Positions 8,833-17,639 of a DNA stretch of 64,000 nt are shown piece by piece. The DNA comes from Sphingobium scionense (GTDB lineage Bacteria; Pseudomonadota; Alphaproteobacteria; Sphingomonadales; Sphingomonadaceae): the NCBI RefSeq assembly GCF_014197035.1, contig NZ_JACIEU010000009.1:124001-188000 (forward strand), read 5' to 3'. The notes below the pieces were generated by a model that saw only the letters and a program-made list of their open reading frames with translations, was not told the DNA's origin and did no database searches. Made by a program: the position numbers and the translations under genes. How positions within the stretch are numbered: position 1 is the first letter of the stretch; each line of letters opens with the position of its first letter.

Positions 8833-10179
8833 TCATTCGTTCTGCATGTCCGTCATAACCGGGTCGCGCTGGCGCAGGGCATGGCGCGTGGCCAAGCCCA
8901 TCATCGTGAAACCGGTGATGGACGCGATGATATTGGCGATGGCGGCCCCGATCGTACCATGCAGCGGCAATAGCAGCGCCTGCGTGCCCAACAGCATCAG
9001 GGTCGAGATGAAGGTGATCCGCAAGGATTGGGTGGTGCGGTCCGTCGCCATCAGCAATGGGCGATAGCTGACCCCGACAAGGTCGATGCAGGCCGACACG
9101 CCCAGCAGCAGCAGCAGCGGATAGGCGGGCAGGAATTCCTTGCCGGCGATCAGGCCCAGCAGCGGATGACCGATGGTCAGGATCAGCGCGATGATGATGG
9201 CGCCGGCGATCAGCGCCAGCCGGTTGGTGCGGCGGAACAGCGCGCGCAAGGCATGGACGCCATGGCTGGACTGGGTGCGCGACAGTTCGACGAAGATGCT
9301 GCGCGAGAGCAGGCTGGAAATCTTGGTCAGCGAATTGGCAAGCTGGTTGGCGAGGCGATAGAGACCCGCGCCGGTCGGACCGACAAAGGCGCCGACGATC
9401 AATACCGCGACCTGCTGGCCGATGGCGGACAGGCTGGTCTGCAAGTTGGTCGCGGTCAGGAAGCCGACGATGCCGGGATTTTCCCGGCGCGCGTCGAGGG
9501 TGCGGCCGGCACGCCAGCTACCGATCCGGTCGCCGCCGACGCGCAATGCCAGCCACCAATAGCTGATGGCACAGACCAGTTCGGCAAAGGCCCAGGCAGC
9601 CAGGAAGCCGCTGATGCTGGGGGTCGTGGCCAGCGCAACTGCGGCACCGATCATGCGCCCCACCGGGATCATGGTTTCGGCGAAGGCTGCCGAATCGAAC
9701 CGGTCGAACAGGCGCAATATGCCGGTGGGGGAGGATCGGATGGTGATGAGCATCACCATGCAGAAGAGCCATGTCTGAAGACCCGTGCCTGGTCCCAGGT
9801 CCAGCGCGTTGCCGAACAGCAGGATGATGGCGGCGGCAATAAGCCCGCCCACCAGGGCGGAGGCAAGGTCGATCAGGATGCAGAAACGCAGCACGCGGTT
9901 GAGCGCGTCGCTCTTGCCCTCTGCCACGTGCGGCTGGCCATAGCGCACGACAATCTGCCAGCTGTCGAAGGAGACCAGTGCCTTGATGACGTTGGCGGCG
10001 CTCAGCACCAGCGCGAAGCGGCCGAAATCGGCGACGCCCAGCGTGCGGGTGACGATGGCAAGATAGGCCAGGCTCAGCACCGCACCCACGCCCTTGCCGC
10101 CCAGAAGCCAGCCGGTATTGGCCAGGATCCGGGCAAAGCCGTCCTGTGCGCTGCTACCCTTTGCGCGCTTCAACTTCAC
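8833..10179 (-). CDS. Polysaccharide/lipid flippase of the MOP (Wzx-like) superfamily
   Basis: A 448-residue integral membrane protein with about 12 to 14 hydrophobic segments, beginning with ANTGWLLGGKGVGAVLSLAYLAIV, the conserved first helix of oligosaccharide flippases. Such proteins move lipid-linked glycans across the inner membrane. The length is normal for the family. The start is a GTG at 10179 preceded by AAAGG. It is transcribed away from the LicC-like gene. Next to nucleotidyltransferases and a CDP-alcohol transferase, it is the likely exporter of the product of this region, but the substrate is unknown. Confidence 0.82.
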   Translation of the reverse strand: MKLKRAKGSSAQDGFARILANTGWLLGGKGVGAVLSLAYLAIVTRTLGVADFGRFALVLSAANVIKALVSFDSWQIVVRYGQPHVAEGKSDALNRVLRFCILIDLASALVGGLIAAAIILLFGNALDLGPGTGLQTWLFCMVMLITIRSSPTGILRLFDRFDSAAFAETMIPVGRMIGAAVALATTPSISGFLAAWAFAELVCAISYWWLALRVGGDRIGSWRAGRTLDARRENPGIVGFLTATNLQTSLSAIGQQVAVLIVGAFVGPTGAGLYRLANQLANSLTKISSLLSRSIFVELSRTQSSHGVHALRALFRRTNRLALIAGAIIIALILTIGHPLLGLIAGKEFLPAYPLLLLLGVSACIDLVGVSYRPLLMATDRTTQSLRITFISTLMLLGTQALLLPLHGTIGAAIANIIASITGFTMMGLATRHALRQRDPVMTDMQNE

Positions 10180-10305
10180 CGGAACAGGAGCCTTTCGCGT
10201 GACACGCCGTTTGTTGCTGGCGGGCGTCTATCTAGGGTGGTGCGGCGCTTAGCGCAAATGCGTCCTTCTCTTCCCTGCGACGTAAAATCGCTCTAAAGCG
10301 CGGGG

Positions 10306-11076
10306 ATGACGATCAAGAAAGCCATCATCCTCTCCGCCGGCCAGGGTTCGCGCCTGCTGCCACTGACCCGCGACGTGCCCAAGTGCATGATCGACTTCAA
10401 TGGCCGTACCCTCATCAGTTGGCAGATCGCCGCGCTGGTCGCCAATGGCGTGACCGACATCGTCGTCGTCACCGGCTTCCGCACCGAACGGGTCGAGGAT
10501 CATGCGCTGCAACTTTATCGCGAGACCGGCGCGCGCATCCGCACCCTCTTCAATCCCTTCTTCCAGGTTGCCGACAACCTTGGCAGTTGCTGGATCGCGC
10601 GTGAGGAGATGGATCAGGACTTCATCATCCTCAACGGCGACACCATCGTGTCGGACGAGATCGTCGCGAAGCTGGTCGCGGGCGCGAAGGACGCGATCAC
10701 CGTCACCGTCGATGTGAAGCCCGACGGCGACTATGACGATGACGACATGAAGGTGAACCGGGACGAGAGCGGCCGCCTGCACCATATCGGCAAGCGGCTG
10801 CTGCCGCCCGACACCAATGCCGAATCGATCGGCATGCTGGCGTTTGTCGGCGAAGGGCCGGCGATCTTCCGCAACCAGGTCGACCAGATGATGCGCACGC
10901 CCGAAGGCGTCGCCCGCTGGTATCTGCGTGCGATCGACATCATCGCCAAGGGCAACCGTGTCGGCACGGTGTCGATCGAAGGGTTGGAATGGCAGGAAGT
11001 CGACTTCCCGCAGGATGTCGAGGCCGCGAACGCCCTGACCGTAAAATGGGTGGCGCAGGGACGCTACGGGGCGTGA
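10306..11076 (+). CDS. LicC-like phosphocholine/phosphopolyol cytidylyltransferase
   Basis: A 256-residue nucleotidyltransferase. The N-terminal loop AIILSAGQGSRLLPLTRDVPKC contains the GxGxR and PK elements, FIILNGDTIV has the metal-binding Asp, and LEWQEVDFPQDVEAA is the C-terminal metal and substrate motif seen in LicC and related proteins. LicC activates phosphocholine with CTP; homologues activate other small phosphates, including inositol phosphate. The substrate cannot be read here. It starts with ATG at 10306 and ends 4 bases before the stop of the convergent D15-type gene. Confidence 0.82.
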   Translation: MTIKKAIILSAGQGSRLLPLTRDVPKCMIDFNGRTLISWQIAALVANGVTDIVVVTGFRTERVEDHALQLYRETGARIRTLFNPFFQVADNLGSCWIAREEMDQDFIILNGDTIVSDEIVAKLVAGAKDAITVTVDVKPDGDYDDDDMKVNRDESGRLHHIGKRLLPPDTNAESIGMLAFVGEGPAIFRNQVDQMMRTPEGVARWYLRAIDIIAKGNRVGTVSIEGLEWQEVDFPQDVEAANALTVKWVAQGRYGA

Positions 11077-11080
11077 CGGC

Positions 11081-12304
11081 CTAAAAAGCCTCGCCGATCC
11101 CGAAATAGAAGGCGGCGCCGTCCTTGCCCCAGGCAATGTCGGCCCGTAGATTCACATTGGCGTCCTTCGAGGCGAGATAGCGCAGGCCAAAGCCGCCGGC
11201 CGGCAGAAGCTTGGTATGTTTCCAGATGTCCTTGCCGCTGCGCGCGATGCCGCCGACGCCGCCGAAGGCGACCATGCCGATCTTGCCGAACAGATGCTGG
11301 CGCACCTCGCCCTGCAGCGCCCAACTGGCGCGGTCGCGATAGCGGCCGGTTTCATAACCGCGCAGGTCGCCATTCTGGCCATAGAGGCACAGGTCGTAAT
11401 AGGGCGCGCCGTCCGACGCTTCGCACAGCGTCTTGCGCACCACCAGCACGGTCTCGCGCGCCAGCGGGAAATAGCCGTTGCCAGCAATTTGCAGCTTGTG
11501 ATGGGTGAAGTCGCTGCCCAGCCAGTCGGCGCCATAGCCGAGCGCGCCGGTGGTGTAGACGCCCTTGCGCGGATCGACCGGATTGTCGCGGCTGTCGAAG
11601 GTGAAGGACGGGCCGATCATCGAAATCTGGCTGTGGCGCTCGATCGCGGGCGGCGTCAGGTTGGGATGATTGGGTAGCGGCAGCGAGGCGCGCGCGTCCA
11701 TGTTCATGTAGAAAAGGCGCGCACCGAAGAAGAGGTGGCGCAGAAAGCCCCTGTGAAAAATCTGATATTGGGTGTCGGCCATCGCGGCAAAGGCCTTGTC
11801 GCGCAGCTTGATCGACAGGTTGGACGTGCCGGCATGGGCGCCGATGCCGTAGAAGCGCAGATTGGCGACGCCATAGCCGGCCCAGCCCTGAAAGCGCAGC
11901 CGATCGTCCGCCAGCGTCATATTATGTGACACGCCCACACCCCAGCTGTCGGTGCTGGTATAGCCGCCGCCAAAGCCGCTGACCCATGGACGCGAAGAAC
12001 CGTTGGGATTGTAATAGAGTATCGCTGCGCCGGCGAGGCCGGTGCCCATTGCCGGATTGGACAGCGGGATGGGGGCGATCACCAGGTCCGGCTTGGTGCT
12101 TGGCGGCACAGCGGGGAGGGCCGCATCCTGGCTGGGTGTTTCAGCGCCGCCATCGCTCTGCGTTTCGCTGGCCTGCACGCTTTGGGCCTGATCCATGATC
12201 TCGCGCGAAGGGGTGTTCTGCGCAACGGCGGGGAGGGCCATGCCCAGGCACATCATCAGGCTTGGCCCGGCCAGCGCGTGTCGCACGCCATGTCTCCCTG
12301 TCAT
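11081..12304 (-). CDS. BamA/TamA-superfamily outer-membrane barrel without POTRA domains
   Basis: A 407-residue protein with a signal peptide (about residues 1-29, ending AVAQ), a short Glu/Asp/Gln-rich linker, and then one bacterial surface antigen (D15) barrel domain ending in the aromatic residues GIGEAF. Unlike true BamA or TamA there is no space for POTRA repeats: the barrel begins near residue 75 (LVIAPIPLSNPAMGTGLAG). Such short members are common but poorly understood and may be autonomous pores or lipid-handling barrels. It is monocistronic and convergent with the cytidylyltransferase gene. Confidence 0.8.
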   Translation of the reverse strand: MTGRHGVRHALAGPSLMMCLGMALPAVAQNTPSREIMDQAQSVQASETQSDGGAETPSQDAALPAVPPSTKPDLVIAPIPLSNPAMGTGLAGAAILYYNPNGSSRPWVSGFGGGYTSTDSWGVGVSHNMTLADDRLRFQGWAGYGVANLRFYGIGAHAGTSNLSIKLRDKAFAAMADTQYQIFHRGFLRHLFFGARLFYMNMDARASLPLPNHPNLTPPAIERHSQISMIGPSFTFDSRDNPVDPRKGVYTTGALGYGADWLGSDFTHHKLQIAGNGYFPLARETVLVVRKTLCEASDGAPYYDLCLYGQNGDLRGYETGRYRDRASWALQGEVRQHLFGKIGMVAFGGVGGIARSGKDIWKHTKLLPAGGFGLRYLASKDANVNLRADIAWGKDGAAFYFGIGEAF

Positions 12305-12456
12305 ATCGGACCAGCCTAGAGGAAGGCGGGGGCCTTACCATCGGGGGAAATGGGCAGGCGCAGCGGGGAAATTACCCAGAAGCCAGGAGACGGGCTTTCC
12401 CGCATATAGTCTGCTTGGCCTGGAAGAATGGGGCGTTGTGGCCGGGGGGACAGGGG

Positions 12457-13494
12457 ATGATGGCGATGCGAAGACTGACGCTGCTGTCCGTCACGATGCT
12501 GGCACCACTGCTTGGCGCGGTCGGTCGTGCGCAGGCCGAGGAATTACCGCCCGTTCCGATCATTACGCAGGTCGCAACCGATGATCGCGCTGTCGATGGC
12601 GTCGCTGATCCGGCCGTTCCCGTGACGGTTGCGGAACCGGCCTCCGAAGTGCGGCCCAAGCGCGAGAAATATCCGCTGCTGCCGATCGGCGGCCGCGCGG
12701 CGATCGAGCGCGGCTATCATATCCAGCGGGCGCTGGGCGCCAGCGGCATGCTGATCCACAACGTTCAGAACATGAGCAGCCGGAATCTTGCCATCGCCAT
12801 CGCCAAGGGCGAGGATCCGCCCGAAGGCGGGCCGCTGCTGGAGGTGCCGTTCGTCACCACGACCCAAATGGAAAGCCATAGCAGCAACAGCGAGTTCAAG
12901 GCGGATGTCTGGCTGTTCCCCTTCCTCAACCTGTTCGCCGGGATCGGCAAGGTGAAGGGGCATGTCAATGTCGGCGTCGACATCGACCTGGATGCCTTCG
13001 TGCCTTTTCCCTTCTGTCGTCCGGCCAAGCCTTGCGGCCATACCCAGCTGCCCTTCAAGGCGGATATCGACAACAGCTCTTTCACCTTCGGCAGTATATT
13101 GGGTTATGGCAGCGACAGCTGGTTTGCAGCCCTGTCATTGGCCAAGACGATCAGCGTGGCGAAGAAAGATCGGTCCGACATGCAGATGACCAACATCGCA
13201 GCACGGGCAGGCCCGCGCTTCTCGCTGGGCGGCGACACGATCCTGACACCCTATGTGGGTGCCAATTATTTCGACATGGATGTCACTGTATCGGGACTGG
13301 TGCGCAGCGGTGCGCTGTTCGAGGACGGCGATAGTGTCGGCTTGCGCTACAAGGTCGATCTTTCGAGCCGGCATCCCTGGGCCGGGATCGCGGGCGCCAA
13401 TCTGGAACTGTCCAGTCATTGGGCGATGCAGGCCGAATATAATCTCGGCCAGGAATCCAACCGCTTCGTGCTGAGCCTGACCTTCCGGCCCTGA
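12457..13494 (+). CDS. Predicted outer-membrane beta-barrel protein, function unknown
   Basis: A 345-residue protein. The first 30 residues form a signal peptide (MRRLTLLSVTMLAPLLGAVGRAQA). The rest alternates polar and aromatic residues and ends SLTFRP, with VGANYFDMDVTV and MQAEYNLG typical of barrel strands. Two cysteines in FCRPAKPCGH suggest a disulfide in an external loop. I do not recognise a specific family. The start is placed at ATG 12457 after GGGGGA; ATG 12460 and 12466 are alternatives. The upstream extension of the frame lacks coding character. It is convergent with the HIT gene. Confidence 0.7.
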   Translation: MMAMRRLTLLSVTMLAPLLGAVGRAQAEELPPVPIITQVATDDRAVDGVADPAVPVTVAEPASEVRPKREKYPLLPIGGRAAIERGYHIQRALGASGMLIHNVQNMSSRNLAIAIAKGEDPPEGGPLLEVPFVTTTQMESHSSNSEFKADVWLFPFLNLFAGIGKVKGHVNVGVDIDLDAFVPFPFCRPAKPCGHTQLPFKADIDNSSFTFGSILGYGSDSWFAALSLAKTISVAKKDRSDMQMTNIAARAGPRFSLGGDTILTPYVGANYFDMDVTVSGLVRSGALFEDGDSVGLRYKVDLSSRHPWAGIAGANLELSSHWAMQAEYNLGQESNRFVLSLTFRP

Positions 13495-13503
13495 CTCGAT
13501 CGA

Positions 13504-13935
13504 TCAGGCCACGAAATGGCCTTTCAGCCAATCCCGCAGCGCCGTGTCAGCTTCGCTGTCAATCTTGACCGCGCTGCCAAGGTCGGGCTGGCCCGGCCAG
13601 CCGGCATCGACGATGGTCAGGCCCGCCGCGCTGCGTTCCCCTTCATAACGGGGAATGACGTGGAAATGGACATGGGGGTCGACCATCATCAGCATCAGAT
13701 AGTTGATCTTCGCATAGCCGACCGCGCGGGTCAGCGCCGCCTCGATCGCGGCGGTGACGGTCTTGAGTTCGGCATGCGCCTCGCGTGGCAGGTCGCCGAA
13801 CGCGGTCGCCTCGCTCTTTGCCGCCAGCACCAGCGATCCCAGCGTCGGCTGGGCCGGGCGCAGCAGCACAACCCAATGGTCGAATTCGGCAACCAGCGTC
13901 GCGGGCCAGCCGAATTTCTCGATCGTGGCATTCAT
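13504..13935 (-). CDS. HIT family nucleotide hydrolase/transferase
   Basis: A 143-residue histidine-triad protein with the catalytic HVHFHVIPR motif at residues 88-96. HIT enzymes cleave or transfer nucleoside monophosphates from phosphoanhydrides and phosphoramidates. The start ATG at 13935 overlaps the stop of the CDP-alcohol phosphatidyltransferase by four bases (ATGA), so the two are translationally coupled. The pairing suggests it may handle CMP or CDP-alcohol related nucleotides; this is an inference. The gene ends an operon of three and is convergent with the upstream barrel gene. Confidence 0.85.
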   Translation of the reverse strand: MNATIEKFGWPATLVAEFDHWVVLLRPAQPTLGSLVLAAKSEATAFGDLPREAHAELKTVTAAIEAALTRAVGYAKINYLMLMMVDPHVHFHVIPRYEGERSAAGLTIVDAGWPGQPDLGSAVKIDSEADTALRDWLKGHFVA

Positions 13936-15035
13936 GCCGCTGCCTCGGCCTCGTCCATCCAGCTGACGATCGGCTGGCCGGAGCGGTGGACGATATAGGC
14001 CTGGGCCAGGCGCACGGCATGGACGACCAGCGAGATGATGGTCCACCAGGCGAGCGCGATCAGGCCGATGTCGGGCCGACCGGACAGCAGTGCCACGAAC
14101 AGGATCACCATGTTCGGGTTGCGGCGCGCGGTGATCAGGCGGAACTGGCTGTCGAACGGACGCCACACATGGATGTCCATCTTGAAGTCCTTGAGGAACA
14201 TCCCTTCGATCAGGCGTTGGAGTATATAGCCCGCGATCACGGCGGTCATGATGAAGGTGAAGGTCCCGGCCGACAGGCCAAGCCCCCAATAGGTGAGGCC
14301 CACGCCCCAGAAATACCACCAGAAGGGCGGGTGGACCAGGTCGACGCCATGGTCGATCACATTGCCCCATTTGGACGAGGTGATGGTGCAGCGGGCCAGC
14401 TTGCCGTCCACCGTGTCGAGCACCATGAAGATGAAACCGCACAGGAAGCCGGTCCAGAACAGCCCCTTGGCGAACAGGAAGGTGGCGACGAGGCACAGCG
14501 TCACGCCGATCACCGACACCATGTTCGGCGTCATTTTCAACTGCGCGGCGATGCGCGTCAGGATCAGCGCCAGTTCGGGCCAGAGATATTTGGTCAACAG
14601 GTCGGTGACGCCCTTATAGGCACCGAAATAGCTCTGCCGCTCGATCGCCTTGCGGGTCTGGGGCACCAGTTCGCGCACCATCGGCTGCTCCAGCTTGCGC
14701 AACTGGCGATTGTAGAGCTTGCGCCCATCCGACAGATAGACGACGTTGGTGGCCTGCATCGGATCGCTGCCCGCCGGCACCTGGCCGACGATCGGCTGGC
14801 CGGCCCAGGCGAACATCGTGCCGGGTGTTTCCAGCACCAGCCGCAGCAGCAGCGGATCGAAGGCATAGGCGAGGTTGAAGACCAGTTCATGGCCCGGCGC
14901 CAGTGTGCTGCCATTTTTGGCTGCGCTTTGCGCCATGCGGCGATTGCGTTCGGCATTGGACATGCCCCAGATCGGGGTCGCATTCTCGCCGAGCAGGCGA
15001 ACCGGGCCGAGGGTGGTGCTGATCGTCTGCATCAT
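13932..15035 (-). CDS. CDP-alcohol phosphatidyltransferase family protein
   Basis: A 367-residue inner-membrane enzyme. The catalytic signature of the family is complete, LDTVDGKLAR then eight residues, G, three, D, three, D (within WGNVIDHGVD), near residues 205-230. Around it are five to six hydrophobic segments. The first 130 residues are predicted cytoplasmic and are absent in simple PgsA or PssA enzymes. Members replace CMP in a CDP-alcohol by another alcohol; the double-headed type makes inositol or glycerol phosphodiesters. Both ends overlap neighbours by four bases. The acceptor and donor are unknown, but two cytidylyltransferase-type genes lie nearby. Confidence 0.82.
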   Translation of the reverse strand: MMQTISTTLGPVRLLGENATPIWGMSNAERNRRMAQSAAKNGSTLAPGHELVFNLAYAFDPLLLRLVLETPGTMFAWAGQPIVGQVPAGSDPMQATNVVYLSDGRKLYNRQLRKLEQPMVRELVPQTRKAIERQSYFGAYKGVTDLLTKYLWPELALILTRIAAQLKMTPNMVSVIGVTLCLVATFLFAKGLFWTGFLCGFIFMVLDTVDGKLARCTITSSKWGNVIDHGVDLVHPPFWWYFWGVGLTYWGLGLSAGTFTFIMTAVIAGYILQRLIEGMFLKDFKMDIHVWRPFDSQFRLITARRNPNMVILFVALLSGRPDIGLIALAWWTIISLVVHAVRLAQAYIVHRSGQPIVSWMDEAEAAA

Positions 15036-16111
15036 GCCTGTGCCTTCTGCGCAAAATCGAGGATGAGGGCGGCCTGCCGCTGCGAAGCGGGGACCGGGGA
15101 AAGATCGATACTATCCTGCATTGCCGCTTCCTGAGCAGCAACGAAGCCCGGTTGCAAGTCTGCTGCCCGATCGAGCGCGCCCTGAAGTGCGTCGGCGCCG
15201 TCGATCACCTGGCCCAGCCGCCAATGGGCGAAGGCCTGATCCTCGCGCCAGTCATGATGGTCGAGGTTCAGGAAGATGCAGGGGCGGGCAGTGAGCAGAA
15301 ACTCGTAAACCTGACTCGACACGTCGCCCAGATAGGCGTCGGCGCTGGTCGTGTAGCTCATGTCGATCGAGTGGCGGCTGCCCATGTCGATGCGGATATG
15401 CGGATTGGCGCTATGGATCGGCGGGATGCGGCGGGCGAGCTTCACATGCGGCGCGATGATGACGTTCCAGCCCCGTAGCGCTTCGAGTGCGGCCATGATC
15501 TTTGGCCCATGATTGACCCAGGAGGAAAGTGCGGGGTCGAAATGAGGATTGTAGAGCAGCACAGGCTTGTCGTCGTCGAACAGCTGTCGGCGCGGGGCGC
15601 GTAATTCGAACTTGGCATAGCCGCCGACCAGGCAGTTCGCTTCGCTGCACAAGCCATAGGCGATCAGGCGGCGGCGATCCTTCTCGCCCGCGACGAGTGT
15701 CAGGTCGAAATCGGCGTGGCGCTGTTTGTAGCCGCCGGCCCGGTCGCCTGCGCCATGCTTGATCAGGATCAGGCGGGTGACGAAGCCGGGTATCCGTTTC
15801 AGCCAGGCGCTGGTGATCTCCGTCGTCACCAGTGTCGGGAAGCGGGCGATGGCGCGATAGTTGAGCAGCAGCGTGGCCAGCCGCGAGGGCAGGCGGAAGA
15901 GGGAATCGGGCTTGGTCGAGGGCCGGCGCAGCTTGATGAGGTCGAGCCGTCCCTCGGGATCATAGCTGGCAACCAGATCGAGAATCAGGCGCGAGGGCGA
16001 AAGCACATGGACGCGCACATCCGCCCGCTTTCCCAGCTCAAGCGCGGCCGGCAGCCAGTGGAAGACCTGCTGCGCTTCGGCGATGGCAAGAAAGGCGATG
16101 TCGATCGGCAA
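15032..16111 (-). CDS. CDP-glycerol glycerophosphotransferase-like protein
   Basis: A 359-residue protein with a GT-B-like layout. Its C-terminal half includes PHVKLARRIPP, SYTTSADAYLGDVSSQVYEF and ARPCIFLNLDHHDW, which resembles the acceptor and nucleotide-binding region of glycerophosphotransferases of the TagB/TagF type (SDVSSVIFEF in those enzymes). No signal peptide or strong transmembrane helix is present, so it is probably a peripheral membrane enzyme. It is the first gene of an operon with ATGA overlap to the CDP-alcohol transferase. I infer transfer of a phosphopolyol; UDP-GlcNAc 2-epimerase-like fold is the main alternative. Confidence 0.65.
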   Translation of the reverse strand: MPIDIAFLAIAEAQQVFHWLPAALELGKRADVRVHVLSPSRLILDLVASYDPEGRLDLIKLRRPSTKPDSLFRLPSRLATLLLNYRAIARFPTLVTTEITSAWLKRIPGFVTRLILIKHGAGDRAGGYKQRHADFDLTLVAGEKDRRRLIAYGLCSEANCLVGGYAKFELRAPRRQLFDDDKPVLLYNPHFDPALSSWVNHGPKIMAALEALRGWNVIIAPHVKLARRIPPIHSANPHIRIDMGSRHSIDMSYTTSADAYLGDVSSQVYEFLLTARPCIFLNLDHHDWREDQAFAHWRLGQVIDGADALQGALDRAADLQPGFVAAQEAAMQDSIDLSPVPASQRQAALILDFAQKAQA

Positions 16112-16265
16112 TGAAGGCGGTCCCCACAGATAATCGCCGCCGCAGGGGCATGACCTAAGTTCAGTGTCTGTCTGGCCGCGATCGTTGCGACGATCAGGCC
16201 AAGTCGCTCCGCTCTAGCGCGCGTGGCGGAGGAAGCAAGCGCAAGCCCGCTGGAAGAGCTTCTAT

Positions 16266-16281
16266 TTGCAAGCGATTTGCA
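16266..16281 (+). promoter_or_regulatory. 16-bp dyad upstream of sdhB (candidate iron-regulator site)
   Basis: TTGCAAGCGATTTGCA, with inverted TGCAA and TTGCA arms, 107 bases before the sdhB ATG. It fits the consensus TTGCRANYSATTNGCA shared with sites at 18947-18962 and 60139-60154. The rest of the 16112-16387 gap shows no gene; an in-frame extension of sdhB to a GTG at 16223 is not supported. Confidence 0.45.
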
Positions 16282-16387
16282 ACAAGGGCACGCCGGGGCA
16301 GAAACATGGTCTCAGTGCTGGACCTTTGCAGATTTTTCGCTATGCGGACCCCCATTGATAGACATCGACGAAGAGGCGCGACGAGCG

Positions 16388-17176
16388 ATGGCCGAATTTG
16401 CTTTGCCCAAGAACAGCAAGATCAGCGGCAAGGGCGTGACCCACAAGGCGCCCGAAGGCGCGACCAATGTCCGCAGCTTCAAGGTCTATCGCTACGATCC
16501 CGACTCCGGCGAGAATCCGCGCTACGACACGTTCGAGATCGATCTCGACAATTGCGGCCCGATGGTTCTCGACGCGCTGCTGAAGATCAAGAACGAGTAT
16601 GACTCGACCCTGACCTTCCGCCGTTCGTGCCGCGAAGGCATTTGCGGTTCCTGTTCGATGAACATGAATGGCAAGAACGGCCTGGCCTGCACCACCGCGA
16701 TCGACGAGTGTGCCGGCAAGAATGTCCAGATCACGCCGCTGCCGCACATGGACGTCATCAAGGATCTGGTGCCGGACTTCACCCATTTCTACGCGCAGTA
16801 TAATTCGATTCAGCCCTGGCTGAAGACCGTGTCGCCGCCGCCGTCGGGCAAGGAGCGTCTGCAGTCACCCGCCGATCGCGAGAAGCTGGACGGCCTCTAT
16901 GAGTGTATCCTGTGCGCCTGCTGCTCGACCAGCTGCCCCAGCTATTGGTGGAACAGCGACAAGTTCCTTGGCCCGGCGATCCTGCTGCAGGCCTATCGCT
17001 GGCTGGCCGACAGCCGCGACGAGTTCACCGGTGATCGCCTCGACGAGCTGGAAGATCCCTTCCGTCTCTATCGCTGCCACACCATCATGAACTGCGCGAA
17101 TGTCTGCCCCAAGGGCCTGAGCCCGGCCAAGGCGATCGCCGAGACCAAGAAGATGATGGTCGAACGGCAGCTGTAA
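16388..17176 (+). CDS. sdhB: Succinate dehydrogenase iron-sulfur subunit
   Basis: A 262-residue subunit of respiratory complex II that carries electrons from FAD to quinone. The three cluster motifs are complete: CREGICGSC with a later cysteine for [2Fe-2S], [12 protein letters not shown] for [4Fe-4S], and CHTIMNC...CPKGL for [3Fe-4S] with sharing between the last two. The ATG at 16388 gives the normal N-terminus. Genes for the flavoprotein and membrane anchors (sdhA, sdhC, sdhD) are not adjacent in this window, which is unusual. It is followed by a thioesterase gene one base after its stop and probably co-transcribed with it and zapE. Confidence 0.96.
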   Translation: MAEFALPKNSKISGKGVTHKAPEGATNVRSFKVYRYDPDSGENPRYDTFEIDLDNCGPMVLDALLKIKNEYDSTLTFRRSCREGICGSCSMNMNGKNGLACTTAIDECAGKNVQITPLPHMDVIKDLVPDFTHFYAQYNSIQPWLKTVSPPPSGKERLQSPADREKLDGLYECILCACCSTSCPSYWWNSDKFLGPAILLQAYRWLADSRDEFTGDRLDELEDPFRLYRCHTIMNCANVCPKGLSPAKAIAETKKMMVERQL

Positions 17177-17177
17177 G

Positions 17178-17639
17178 TTGACGAGCGACGGCGTTGCAGG
17201 CGGGCGACCGCTGGACGAAGGGAAGTGGTCGGGCTGGACCGCCTGGCACGATCCGCATCCCGACACCTTCCTGCAGGCGATCGGTCGCGGTTACATGCGC
17301 GGGCTGGGCGAGAAGAAGGCGCATGTCGCGCTGGAAACCCGTACCAGCCACCGTAACCGGCTCGATACGCTGCATGGCGGTTTTCTCGCCGCCTTTGCCG
17401 ACCATGCCTATTTCGGCGCGCTCTGGGCAATGGGTCATCAGGGGCAGGTCAATGGCGTGACCATCGACCTGTCGATGCAATATCTGGGCGCGGGCAAGGT
17501 CGGTCCCGACCTGCTGGCCGAGGTGGAATTGCTGCGCGAAACCGGACGGCTGATGTTCCTGCGCATGCTGATCACCCAGGAGGGTGAGCCGGTCGCGGCG
17601 TCCACCGCCACGCTGCGCAAGGCGCCCAAGCTCCCGTGA
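17178..17639 (+). CDS. PaaI family hotdog-fold thioesterase
   Basis: A 153-residue hotdog protein. The motif TLHGGFLAAFADHAYFGAL near residues 65-83 contains the HGG turn and acidic residue of PaaI-type acyl-CoA thioesterases, and VNGVTIDLSMQYLG forms the central strand. It starts with a TTG at 17178, one base after the sdhB stop, with no earlier ATG in frame, and its stop overlaps the GTG of zapE by four bases. The substrate is unknown. The tight packing suggests expression with complex II and ZapE without proving a shared function. Confidence 0.82.
   Translation: MTSDGVAGGRPLDEGKWSGWTAWHDPHPDTFLQAIGRGYMRGLGEKKAHVALETRTSHRNRLDTLHGGFLAAFADHAYFGALWAMGHQGQVNGVTIDLSMQYLGAGKVGPDLLAEVELLRETGRLMFLRMLITQEGEPVAASTATLRKAPKLP

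Noticed and set aside
16223..16387. In-frame extension of sdhB from a GTG
   Set aside because: The added 55 residues are not found in SdhB proteins and the region carries a regulatory dyad; the ATG at 16388 fits the family.
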